Assembly: GCA_041394945.1 (NCBI GenBank)
Contig: JAWKHH010000002.1
Location: 1,310,501 to 1,374,500, forward strand
Direction of reading: 5' to 3'
Source of the DNA: Bryobacteraceae bacterium
Lineage (GTDB): Bacteria; Acidobacteriota; Terriglobia; Bryobacterales; Bryobacteraceae
DNA length: 64,000 bases
Below the pieces are notes generated by a model. The model worked only from the letters and a program-made list of their open reading frames with translations, was not told the DNA's origin and made no database searches. The position numbers and the translations under genes are program-made. Positions 15,591 through 23,416 of the stretch are shown in pieces. Each line of letters starts with the position of its first letter. The first letter of the stretch is position 1.

Positions 15591-16709
15591 ATGAACCATC
15601 GCGGTCAAGTCCTCGGGCTTGTTTTTTGTGTCTCGGGATTCTGTCAGCTTCCTCGGGGCTACACGATTCCGACGGTGGACCTGACGAATCGGGTCGAGCG
15701 CGTCGTCGTGGATCGGGAAGCGGGGCAGTATCTGGGTCACCCGACGACAGTGCTGCTTGAGGACAACCGCACGATGCTCGTCGTCTATCCGCGCGGACAT
15801 GGCAAGGGCGCCATCGTTCTGCGCCGGAGCCGCGATGGGGGACTCACATGGTCCGCTCCGCTCCCGGTGCCCGCGAGTTGGGCTACATCGAAGGAAACTC
15901 CCACGATTCATCGTGTGGTCGACGCGAACGGACGGAAGCGGCTGATTTTATTCTCCGGACTCTATCCGATCCGCATGTCGGTTTCAGAAGACGACGGCGC
16001 GCATTGGACCGAACTCGCGCCCATCGGGGACTATGGCGGCATCGTCGCGATGTCGGCGGTGGAACGCCTCCGTGACGGGCGGTACATGGCGCTGTTTCAC
16101 GACGACGGCCGGTTCTTCCGCGCCGAGCCAGCGGCCGAACGGAAGTTCCGAGTGTACGCGGTGGAATCGCGAGACGGAGGGCTGACGTGGGGCGCGCCTC
16201 GCGTGATCGCCACCCACCCGGACGCCCATCTATGCGAGCCGGGCGTCGTGCGGTCGCCCGACGGGATGCAGCTTGCCGTGCTGCTGCGGGAGAACAGCCG
16301 GAAGCACAACTCGTTCGTGATCTTCAGCAACGACGAAGGCGCAACATGGAGTGAGCCGCGAGAGCTGCCGGCAGCGCTGACGGGAGACCGCCACGCTGGC
16401 CGCTACGCACCGGACGGACGGCTGCTGGTGACCTTCCGCGACACCACACTGGAAAGCCCGACGCGAGGGGATTGGGTGGCGTGGGTGGGACGGTATCAGG
16501 ACATCGCCGAAGGGCGCGAAGGGCAATTCCGGGTGCGGCTGATGGACAACACCAAGGGCGCCGACTGCTGCTATCCGGGGCTCGAACTGCTGCCCGACGG
16601 AGTTTTCGCCGCGACGACCTACGGCCATTGGACCACGGGCGAACAGCCCTACGTGGTGAGCGTGCGGTTCCGGCTTACCGACATCGACAAGCTCAGTCGA
16701 CGCGACTGA
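15591..16709 (+). CDS. Secreted BNR/sialidase-like beta-propeller protein
   Basis: 372 residues from the ATG at 15591, with a signal peptide (MNHRGQVLGLVFCVSGFCQ). Four Asp boxes of the S-x-D-x-G-x-x-W type are visible (SRDGGLTW twice, SEDDGAHW, SNDEGATW), which marks a six-bladed sialidase fold. The classic RIP motif is not obvious, so glycosidase activity on sialic acid is possible but unproved; other exo-glycosidases share the fold. Its start is only 21 bases from the start of the divergent aldolase gene. It overlaps the 3' end of the ketosynthase by 17 bases. Confidence 0.82.
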   Translation: MNHRGQVLGLVFCVSGFCQLPRGYTIPTVDLTNRVERVVVDREAGQYLGHPTTVLLEDNRTMLVVYPRGHGKGAIVLRRSRDGGLTWSAPLPVPASWATSKETPTIHRVVDANGRKRLILFSGLYPIRMSVSEDDGAHWTELAPIGDYGGIVAMSAVERLRDGRYMALFHDDGRFFRAEPAAERKFRVYAVESRDGGLTWGAPRVIATHPDAHLCEPGVVRSPDGMQLAVLLRENSRKHNSFVIFSNDEGATWSEPRELPAALTGDRHAGRYAPDGRLLVTFRDTTLESPTRGDWVAWVGRYQDIAEGREGQFRVRLMDNTKGADCCYPGLELLPDGVFAATTYGHWTTGEQPYVVSVRFRLTDIDKLSRRD

Positions 16710-17910
16710 AAGCCAACACCGCGTTCAAACCGCCGAACGCAAACGCATTCGAGAGGGCGTGCTCCACCGAGGCCGGTCGCGCCTGATTCGGAACGACGTC
16801 GAGGTCGCAGTCCGGGTCCGGAGTCGTGTAGTTGACTGTCGGCGGCAGCAGGCCCTCGCGGAGGGCCAACACCGTGGCGGCGGCTTCGATGGCTCCGGCG
16901 GCGCCTAGCGCGTGGCCGTGCATGGATTTCGTCGAGGACACAGGGAGCCGGTCAGCGTACCGGTCGAACACATGGCGGATGGCCCGGGTTTCGGTCGCAT
17001 CGTTGGTTTGCGTTCCGGTCCCGTGGGCGTTGATATAGCCGATCTGTTCCGCTTTCAGTCCCGCGTCGCCGAGTGCGTTGCGGATGGCGAGCGAGGGACC
17101 TTCCACGGAGGGCTGGGTGACGTGATGTGCGTCGGCGGACATGCCCGCTCCAGTGAACTCGGCAAGGATGCGCGCGCCGCGGGCGACGGCTGCCTCCCAC
17201 GGTTCGAGGATAAAAATGGCCCCGCCTTCGCCCAGCACGAGCCCTTTGCGGTCCGCCGAGAACGGCCGGCAGGTGTCCGGAGATACGACGCGCATGGACT
17301 CCCAGGCCTTGAGGAATCCGAACGAAAAAGGCGCTTCGCTTCCGCCGGCGACGGCCATCTCCACCATTCCCGACCGCACCATCCACAGCGCCTGCGCCAT
17401 GGCGTGGTTCGATGATGCGCACGCGGTCGACGTAGTAAAAACCGGTCCGGTGACGCCGAGATCGACGGCTAGGGCGCTGGCGCCGGCGTTTGGCATGACC
17501 CGGGGAATCGTCATCGGGTGCGAGCGCGGACGGCCGAGGCGGTAGATGTCAACGAAGCCGGTATCCTGCGAATTCTGTCCGCCGATCGAGGTGCCGGTGA
17601 CGATGGCCGTACGCTGGCGGATCGCATGAGGGATTTCGGGGAGTCCGGCGTGGGCCAGCGCCTCGCGCGCGGCCAACATGGCGAACTGCGCGAAGCGGTC
17701 GTAGAGATCGAGCGTCTTAGGGTCGAAGTGGGCCGCAGGATCGTAGCAACTGGCCTGCGCGGCGTTGGCGAACCGGAACTGGGAGGCGTCGATGCCGGTG
17801 AGCGGGCGGATGCCGCAGACTCCGTTGCGGATGGAGTTCCAGAACAACTCGCGCGTATGCCCGATGGCGGAAACAACGCCGATGCCGGTGATCGCGACGC
17901 GGCGGTTCAT
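16693..17910 (-). CDS. Beta-ketoacyl-ACP synthase (FabF-type)
   Basis: Condensing enzyme of 405 residues that extends acyl chains on ACP. The Cys-His-His triad is complete: C164 (STACASSNHA), H296 (NAHGTGT) and H333 (KSMHGHALGAAG). It is adjacent to a dedicated ACP rather than to other fab genes, so it may serve a special lipid or polyketide instead of bulk fatty-acid synthesis. The ACP stop and this ATG share one base (TGATG), which implies coupled translation. Confidence 0.92.
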   Translation of the reverse strand: MNRRVAITGIGVVSAIGHTRELFWNSIRNGVCGIRPLTGIDASQFRFANAAQASCYDPAAHFDPKTLDLYDRFAQFAMLAAREALAHAGLPEIPHAIRQRTAIVTGTSIGGQNSQDTGFVDIYRLGRPRSHPMTIPRVMPNAGASALAVDLGVTGPVFTTSTACASSNHAMAQALWMVRSGMVEMAVAGGSEAPFSFGFLKAWESMRVVSPDTCRPFSADRKGLVLGEGGAIFILEPWEAAVARGARILAEFTGAGMSADAHHVTQPSVEGPSLAIRNALGDAGLKAEQIGYINAHGTGTQTNDATETRAIRHVFDRYADRLPVSSTKSMHGHALGAAGAIEAAATVLALREGLLPPTVNYTTPDPDCDLDVVPNQARPASVEHALSNAFAFGGLNAVLAFSRVD

Positions 17911-18218
17911 CAGGCGGCGGAACCGCTCGGCCCGGCGGCCGGCGGAGGGGCGGGACGGGGCGCCTGCGGTGTGGCGACGCCGGTCTCGATCAGAGTGTGC
18001 AGGCCGCGAGCGAGATCGCCGATGGATCGAAGGTCCCGGGCGGCCTCGTCGGGGATGTTGACGCTGAACTCGTTCTCGAGCGCAAACAGAATATTGATGC
18101 CGTCGAGCGAATCGATCTTGAGCTCCTCGAAAGTCGATTCGAGTTGGATGGATTCAGGTGGGATACGCTGAGTGAGCGCGACACACTGGATCACGCGTTG
18201 GGCGAAGTCGTCGGACAT
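17910..18218 (-). CDS. Acyl carrier protein with extended Pro/Ala tail
   Basis: 102 residues from the ATG at 18218. The phosphopantetheine-attachment motif is DSLDG with Ser37. The helical core ends near residue 80 and is followed by a Pro/Ala/Gly-rich tail (about 20 residues) not found in housekeeping AcpP, suggesting a specialised carrier. It overlaps the 3' end of the deacetylase gene by 28 bases and is coupled to the ketosynthase downstream. Confidence 0.87.
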   Translation of the reverse strand: MSDDFAQRVIQCVALTQRIPPESIQLESTFEELKIDSLDGINILFALENEFSVNIPDEAARDLRSIGDLARGLHTLIETGVATPQAPRPAPPPAAGPSGSAA

Positions 18219-18922
18219 AGAATCGAACTGACAGATTCGAGGCAGTATCCCGCGTCGAGCAATCGAGGGACCAAGATACGAACCAATTCGATAGTCTCTC
18301 CAATATTGGGCTGAATTGCAAGTTCTCTGCCATCGTGCAGGCAGAAGATCGCGCCAGGGCGGGCGGCGCCGAACAGCCGGTTGGCGGCCGCCGAGGCGGG
18401 GAGGGTCCAGTCGCGGCCGATCGCAGTCCAGGTGACGCCCTCGAGCCCGAACGCGGCCTGCGCGGCCGCAAGTCCCGGCCATCGAACGCCATAGGGGGCG
18501 CGGAACAGCCGCGGAGCGGCGCCGTGAATGGTCGAAAGGGTGTCTTGCGCGCCGGCGATTTCGGCGCGAATGAAAGCCGGCGAGCGTAGCCACAGCCTGG
18601 GATGCGTATCGGTGTGGTTGCCGATTTCGTGGCCCGCGGCCGAGACCGCTTTCGCCAGCTCGGGGAGGCGGCGCGCGTTGGCGCCTACCTGGAAGAACGT
18701 CGCCGGGACGCCGAAGCCGGCGAGCAGGGCGACCAGTTCCGCCGTCGACTCACTCGGCCCATCGTCGAAGCTGAGCGCGATCGACCGGCGTCCCTGGTCT
18801 CCGCGCCAGCGGGATGGGGCGACGAGCGACGACGATTTGCCGCGCACGGCCCAAGCCGCGCCCGCCGCGAGCGCCGGGACGAAGATGAGTGGCCAGATGT
18901 TGGGTTTGCTCCTGGTTTCCAT
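18191..18922 (-). CDS. Membrane-anchored polysaccharide deacetylase (NodB homology)
   Basis: 243 residues. One N-terminal transmembrane segment (about 9-27) is followed by a carbohydrate esterase 4 domain: motif 1 SFDDGPSE, motif 2 GNHTDTHP with the metal-binding His pair, motif 3 RAPYG, and a late LHDG. Such enzymes remove N- or O-acetyl groups from envelope polysaccharides. It is the first gene of the deacetylase-ACP-ketosynthase operon, so it may modify a lipid-linked sugar made with the ACP; that link is inference. Confidence 0.88.
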   Translation of the reverse strand: METRSKPNIWPLIFVPALAAGAAWAVRGKSSSLVAPSRWRGDQGRRSIALSFDDGPSESTAELVALLAGFGVPATFFQVGANARRLPELAKAVSAAGHEIGNHTDTHPRLWLRSPAFIRAEIAGAQDTLSTIHGAAPRLFRAPYGVRWPGLAAAQAAFGLEGVTWTAIGRDWTLPASAAANRLFGAARPGAIFCLHDGRELAIQPNIGETIELVRILVPRLLDAGYCLESVSSILCPTTSPNA

Positions 18923-18951
18923 TTTGCCCGATGGCGTACACTAGTGAGTTC

Positions 18952-19737
18952 ATGGCAACCAAGAGTCCTTTCGATCTATCTGGCAAAACCGCGCTAATCG
19001 CTGGCGCTTCGCGCGGCATCGGCCTCTCGATCGCGCAGGAAATGGCGCGCGCAGGGGCTCATACGGTGCTCGCCGCCCGGTCCGCGGATAAGCTTCAGAA
19101 GGAAGTGGATGCGCTCAAGGCGGAGGGCTGTTCGGCCGAGGCGTACGCGCTCGATGTCGCCGACGAAGCTTCGATCGGCGCGTGCGTGGAGAAGTGGGGC
19201 GATGTCGACATCCTGGTGAACGTCGCCGGCACCAATGTCCGCAAACGCGTCCAGGACTTTACCAAGGAAGAGTATGAGCGCATTATGCAGACCAACCTGC
19301 ATGGCATCTACGAACTCACCCGCGGGATCGGCGCGAGGATGATCGCGCGCGGCAAGGGCGGCAAGGTTGTCAACATCGGCTCCCTGATGTCCATCCTCGG
19401 TCTTCCTTATCTCGCTGTGTACAACATGACGAAGAGCGCGCTGTGGGGCCTCACGCGCGTGTTGGCGGCGGAGTGGGGCCGCGCCAACATTCAAGTGAAC
19501 TGCATCGCGCCGGGCTTCATCATCACGGACCTCAATCGCGCCATGTGGCAACCCAAGATCATGAAAGACTGGCTCGAAGGCGCACAGGCCAACCCGAATC
19601 CAGGCCGGCCTGAGGATTGCGCCGCTACGGCCGTGTTCCTTGCTTCGCCGGGCTCGGATTACATCACCGGGCAGTGCATCGCGGTGGACGGCGGTTACTC
19701 CACCACGCGTATCTGGCCGTTCGAACCCGCTTCGTGA
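18952..19737 (+). CDS. Short-chain dehydrogenase/reductase (gluconate 5-dehydrogenase-like)
   Basis: NAD(P)-dependent classical SDR, 261 residues from the ATG at 18952. Cofactor motif GASRGIGLS, structural NVAG, catalytic Ser in GSLMS and YNMTK for the Tyr/Lys pair. The pattern resembles gluconate 5-dehydrogenase and related sugar-acid SDRs. It diverges from the deacetylase with a 29-base gap. Its TGA overlaps the GTG start of the next gene. Confidence 0.9.
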   Translation: MATKSPFDLSGKTALIAGASRGIGLSIAQEMARAGAHTVLAARSADKLQKEVDALKAEGCSAEAYALDVADEASIGACVEKWGDVDILVNVAGTNVRKRVQDFTKEEYERIMQTNLHGIYELTRGIGARMIARGKGGKVVNIGSLMSILGLPYLAVYNMTKSALWGLTRVLAAEWGRANIQVNCIAPGFIITDLNRAMWQPKIMKDWLEGAQANPNPGRPEDCAATAVFLASPGSDYITGQCIAVDGGYSTTRIWPFEPAS

Positions 19738-20600
19738 GGCGGCGGGCGTTCGTCGCGGCGATCGGGAGCGCGGCTTTTTCGCAGGAGAAGGCCGATGAGT
19801 TTATCTGCCCGATGGATCGCGACGTTCGCAAGTCCGGTCCCGGAACTTGCCCACGCTGCGGGATGAAGCTGGTGGCGAATCTGCCGGATCCCGCCGACTA
19901 CATCCTCGGCCTCCGGACGATTCCCGCGGTTCCGAAACCCGGCTGGACCACCCGGTTCGAATTCACCATCGCCGACCCGAAGACGGGGAAGGTCGTGCGC
20001 GACTTCGAGATCGTCCACGAAAAGCTCTTCCATTTGTTTCTGGTCCGGGAGGATCTCGGCTGGTTTGCCCACGAGCATCCCGAGTTCCTCCGCGACGGAC
20101 GCTTCGCCTGGCACGGCGTCCTGCCCCGCGCCGGTGGTTATCGCGTGGTGGCCGATTGCTACCCGCACGGGGCGACGCCGCAATTTCTGCTGAAGACGGT
20201 GTATACGGCCGGGGCTTTCGACGAGCCGGCGAATCCGGTTGGATTCGCCGCCGATCGCGGCCCGAGGCAGGCGGCGAACCTCGGCGTTGAGTTCACCACG
20301 GAACCGGAGTATCCGGTGGCCGGACAGGAAACACTGCTGTTCTTCCGGTTGCGCCCGGCCGACGGCCTCGAACGATATCTGGCTGCCTGGGGGCACATGC
20401 TGATCGCCAGCGACGATCTCGTCGACGTGATCCACGACCACCCACTCTATGCCTACCCGGAAGCCGCGGACCGGCCGCAGGTCCAGTTCAACGTAATCTT
20501 TCCCCGCGCCGCCTACTACCGGATCTGGGTCCAGTTTCAGCGCAAGGGCGTGGTGAACACGGTGAACTTCACGGTTCCGGTACGGCGCTTGGGCGAGTGA
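19734..20600 (+). CDS. Exported protein with heavy-metal-binding domain
   Basis: 288 residues from a GTG at 19734 that overlaps the SDR stop as GTGA. A twin-arginine-like N-terminus (VRRRAFVAAIGSAAFSQ) leads to a metal-binding domain of the type found in copper proteins: FICPMDRDV…GPGTCPRCGM. The rest has His-rich loops (FAHEHPEF, WGHMLIAS, VIHDHPLY) that could bind copper. I do not recognise a catalytic family; a periplasmic copper or haem-related role is plausible, given the adjacent copper-monooxygenase-like gene. Confidence 0.7.
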   Translation: MRRRAFVAAIGSAAFSQEKADEFICPMDRDVRKSGPGTCPRCGMKLVANLPDPADYILGLRTIPAVPKPGWTTRFEFTIADPKTGKVVRDFEIVHEKLFHLFLVREDLGWFAHEHPEFLRDGRFAWHGVLPRAGGYRVVADCYPHGATPQFLLKTVYTAGAFDEPANPVGFAADRGPRQAANLGVEFTTEPEYPVAGQETLLFFRLRPADGLERYLAAWGHMLIASDDLVDVIHDHPLYAYPEAADRPQVQFNVIFPRAAYYRIWVQFQRKGVVNTVNFTVPVRRLGE

Positions 20601-21237
20601 AGAGCCGCGCGGCCGGGTTCGTCGACACGATACGGGTTCCGGCCGGCAGTCGCAACGGCTCTCGGTACACGTAAGCGCGGGACCACTTCGGGCGGTAGTT
20701 GGGGATCCAGACGAGCGGGATGGCTATGCCCGATCGGGTGACCGCCGCCACCCGAACCGAGTCACCCTCCGCAAGTCCTTCCACCCGGATCGCCGTCATC
20801 GTGAACGGTTCGAGGATCCGAACTGGCAGCCTCCGGGTAACGCTAACGCGGGGTGTTGGCGCCGGTTTCGGCTTCGCCGGCAGATAGGCGGAATCGCCTT
20901 TCGGAGCGCCGCCCTCCACCCAATCGGCAACGAGGTGCATCTCCTCTTGCGAAAGGGAAACGGCGTCGCGGAATTCGCCGTAGCCCTTCATCGCGCCCGA
21001 GGGGGGCATGCGCCGCTCGAGCACCTCTTCCTTGATCGCCTTCGCCCACGGACGAGCCTCGGCGTAGTCGAGGAGCGACATAGGCGTCGGTCCACCGGGA
21101 CGGTGGCAGCCCGCGCAGTGTTTGTAAACGATGCGCGATATTTCGCGCGACCAAGTGAGCTTCGTGGTGATCGGATCGTGCGCGTGGGCGGCCACGGCTG
21201 CGATCACAAAGAGGGCGGCCGCCCTATTCGCCGCCAC
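20569..21237 (-). CDS. Exported cytochrome c-domain protein
   Basis: A GTG at 21237 gives 222 residues with a signal peptide (…AAALFVIAAVAAHAHDP). One haem-binding CAGCH lies in an HCAGCHRPGG segment, followed by the MPP…G and DWVEGGAP features of monohaem domains attached to copper monooxygenase-like proteins. After residue 125 a beta-rich domain of unknown function follows. It overlaps the preceding gene's stop by 14 bases and looks like its shortened partner. Upstream in-frame ATG at 21306 is possible but would sit inside that gene. Confidence 0.75.
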   Translation of the reverse strand: MAANRAAALFVIAAVAAHAHDPITTKLTWSREISRIVYKHCAGCHRPGGPTPMSLLDYAEARPWAKAIKEEVLERRMPPSGAMKGYGEFRDAVSLSQEEMHLVADWVEGGAPKGDSAYLPAKPKPAPTPRVSVTRRLPVRILEPFTMTAIRVEGLAEGDSVRVAAVTRSGIAIPLVWIPNYRPKWSRAYVYREPLRLPAGTRIVSTNPAARLFTRPSAVPEP

Positions 21238-22540
21238 CGGTCCGGTCGCCGGATGCCCGCTTTTTCGGCGCGCGCAGCAGGTCTGTCGGGTTCGCCTTGG
21301 CGTCAATCGCGACGTTGAAGAAGCCGATCATCATCTCTTCCCAACTCTGGTCGCCGTAGCGGACCTCGGAGGTCGGGTCCGGGTTTTCTTTGTTGTTCGG
21401 CGAATTGTCGAAGTACCCGCTGGCTTCGATGCGCGTTCCTTTGGGAAGCACCTTGCCAAGCGGAACCTGGTACCAGAGCTGCCAGTTGAAGTCGTAGCGC
21501 GGTACCCACAGGAGCTTTTCCACTTCACCGGTTGGGTAGACGGCTCGCATTTCCATGGCCTTTCCGCGGAGGTGCATGTGCGGGAACAGCCCGATCAGTT
21601 CCGAATCGGCGTGGAGCGTCATCGCTCCATCCACTCGATGGTCGGGCGCACCCGGAGGAATGACGAATTTTGAATTGGCGGCTGCGAGCGTGAGCACGCG
21701 CTGCTTTGGCTCTTCCTTGGCGAACACGATCCCCACCTTCGATTGATCCCGCGCGGCCTTGCCATTGGCCGTGTAGTGCATCTGGAAGACGAAGTCCGAC
21801 CCGGCCCGGATGAGCTTGGCCTGGCCCGGACGGAGATTCTCCGGGGGAGCACCCGGTGCAAAGCCGGTGAGGAACTCACCGCCGAGCCCGCTCTCGCCGG
21901 AGCGCCGCTTCGGCACGAACGCCTCGCCGGCGGGATACTCCCGGAGCCACTTCGATTTCGGATCGCGCACGAACACGATGATGTGGTGCACCACTTCCCG
22001 GTTCCCTGGACGCGCTTCGGCCATCGACACCCACTTATCCTCCGTGAAACCCGAGGGGACCACGTAGTAGGTGTACTCGATGGTTCCCTCGCCCGGGACG
22101 TCGTACGGCTTCGGCATTTCGAACACGGCGTCGGGTTGATCAATGGACCACCCCTCGGCGAAGACCGGGTTGGGCTTCGCCGCGTCCGGATCGCCAGGCT
22201 TTGCGCCGCCATCGATCCAGGCGAGCAGCGTTTTGCGGTCCGCTTCGGGCATCGAACGGTCGTTCGTGAACTTGCCGACATGCGGATCGGCGAACCACGG
22301 CGGCATGCGGTGATTGACTACAGCTTCCTTGATGGCCTTGGCCCACGGACGAACCTGATTGTAGGTGAGCAGCGGCATGGGGGCGGCTTCGCCCGGCCTG
22401 TGGCAGCTCTGGCAGTGCTTCTGCAGGACGGGCAAGGCGTCCTTGTGGAAGGTGACGCCGGCCCCGGGGAGGGCACAGGCGATGGCAAGAGCAGGGAGGA
22501 TTCGAAAGAAGGAACGAAACACAGCGATCTCCACATCCAC
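21224..22540 (-). CDS. Cytochrome c-copper monooxygenase-like secreted protein
   Basis: 438 residues. After a signal peptide, an N-terminal monohaem domain carries CQSCH. The C-terminal part has the His pattern of the peptidylglycine alpha-hydroxylating/dopamine beta-monooxygenase fold: VVHHIIVF, QMHYTANG and PHMHLRGKAMEM. In the family these bind two copper ions; the haem domain would supply electrons. Such fusions are frequent in Acidobacteria and Planctomycetes but their substrates are unknown. It is divergent from the flgM operon. Confidence 0.82.
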   Translation of the reverse strand: MDVEIAVFRSFFRILPALAIACALPGAGVTFHKDALPVLQKHCQSCHRPGEAAPMPLLTYNQVRPWAKAIKEAVVNHRMPPWFADPHVGKFTNDRSMPEADRKTLLAWIDGGAKPGDPDAAKPNPVFAEGWSIDQPDAVFEMPKPYDVPGEGTIEYTYYVVPSGFTEDKWVSMAEARPGNREVVHHIIVFVRDPKSKWLREYPAGEAFVPKRRSGESGLGGEFLTGFAPGAPPENLRPGQAKLIRAGSDFVFQMHYTANGKAARDQSKVGIVFAKEEPKQRVLTLAAANSKFVIPPGAPDHRVDGAMTLHADSELIGLFPHMHLRGKAMEMRAVYPTGEVEKLLWVPRYDFNWQLWYQVPLGKVLPKGTRIEASGYFDNSPNNKENPDPTSEVRYGDQSWEEMMIGFFNVAIDAKANPTDLLRAPKKRASGDRTGGGE

Positions 22541-22602
22541 TATACGGGAGAGCAGCGGCTGCGGTTCTGCTGGCGGCGGAATAAATTAAAGACACGCCGC
22601 AT

Positions 22603-22630
22603 TAAAGCACCCTGGAGACCCGGACGATAT
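22603..22630 (+). promoter_or_regulatory. Candidate sigma-28 (FliA/SigD) promoter of the flgM operon
   Basis: TAAAG at 22603 and GACGATAT at 22623-22630 match the flagellar consensus TAAA-N14-16-GCCGATAT with 16 bases between TAAA and the -10 element and a single mismatch in the -10. The predicted start of transcription lies about 18 bases before the flgM ATG. Confidence 0.55.
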
Positions 22631-22654
22631 GCATACAGGACGCGTGGTAACAGC

Positions 22655-22978
22655 ATGAAAATAGAGCATACAAGTGTACAGGCCTCCCAAGGTGACCTAG
22701 CGGCGAAACAAGCGCGGGACACTGGAGCGGCGCGGGAGTTGGCGCGAGCGGGGCAGGCGGCTTACCGGGAGGCGGCCGACGGGGGGACGGCCGGGCCCAC
22801 CGATGCGGTGAGTCTGTCATCGCTGAGCCGGCAGGTACTGACTGAGGAGTCGAGTTCGCCCGAGCGGGAAGCGCGGGTGCAGGAATTGTCCGCTTTGGTT
22901 TCGAGCGGGAACTACCAGGTGGATCCGGTTGAGCTGAGCCGGAGCATCATCACGGACGCGGAGCGGCCCGGGTTGTGA
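22655..22978 (+). CDS. flgM: Anti-sigma-28 factor FlgM
   Basis: 107 residues from the ATG at 22655; a much longer open frame upstream is a shadow. The C-terminal half is the FlgM signature: VSLSSLSRQV followed by REARVQELSALVSSGNYQVD and ELSRSIITDA. FlgM holds the flagellar sigma factor inactive until it is exported through the completed hook. The N-terminal half is low in hydrophobic residues, as expected of this partly unfolded protein. It overlaps the next gene by four bases (GTGA). Confidence 0.88.
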   Translation: MKIEHTSVQASQGDLAAKQARDTGAARELARAGQAAYREAADGGTAGPTDAVSLSSLSRQVLTEESSSPEREARVQELSALVSSGNYQVDPVELSRSIITDAERPGL

Positions 22979-23397
22979 TTGAGGACAGGTCGCCCGAGCT
23001 GGCCGGTCTGGACGCGGACGGGCGCCTAGAGCGGCTGCGAGGGGCGACCGAGGGATTGCGGCGGGCGATCGGAAGGCTGGTCGAATCGGCCCCGGAGGCG
23101 ATGGAAGGCGTGGAGCAGGAGTTTCGAATGGCGGCTGCCGTGTTGACTCCGCTTGCCGAATGGTATCAGGGCCTTCCCGCGGATGGGCCGGCGAACGCCG
23201 GGTTCCCCGAGGAACGGGCGGCGCTCGTTGAGTTGCGGAGAGCGATGGCGATAGCGAGCCGGCTGCTGCACCAGGCGGCGACAGTCCGGTTCTCCCTTGC
23301 CGCTCAGTTGTTCGATTCGCCGGGAACCTATTCGGTTGCCGGCGCGGGCCGCATCCAGGCCGCGCCGGGCACGATTACGTCGGTATTGCGGGCTTGA
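22975..23397 (+). CDS. FlgN-like flagellar export chaperone
   Basis: 140 residues, predicted almost entirely helical, GTG start overlapping the flgM stop. Its place between flgM and flgK, its size and an N-terminal helical hairpin fit FlgN, the chaperone for FlgK and FlgL; sequence conservation in this family is too low to be decisive, so the call rests mainly on position. Confidence 0.6.
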   Translation: MIEDRSPELAGLDADGRLERLRGATEGLRRAIGRLVESAPEAMEGVEQEFRMAAAVLTPLAEWYQGLPADGPANAGFPEERAALVELRRAMAIASRLLHQAATVRFSLAAQLFDSPGTYSVAGAGRIQAAPGTITSVLRA

Positions 23398-23416
23398 GCC
23401 CGCGAAAGACATAAAT

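Noticed and set aside
21743..22654. N-terminal extension of FlgM to 411 residues
   Set aside because: The extension is antisense to the copper-monooxygenase-like gene; the ATG at 22655 gives a normal FlgM behind a flagellar-type promoter.
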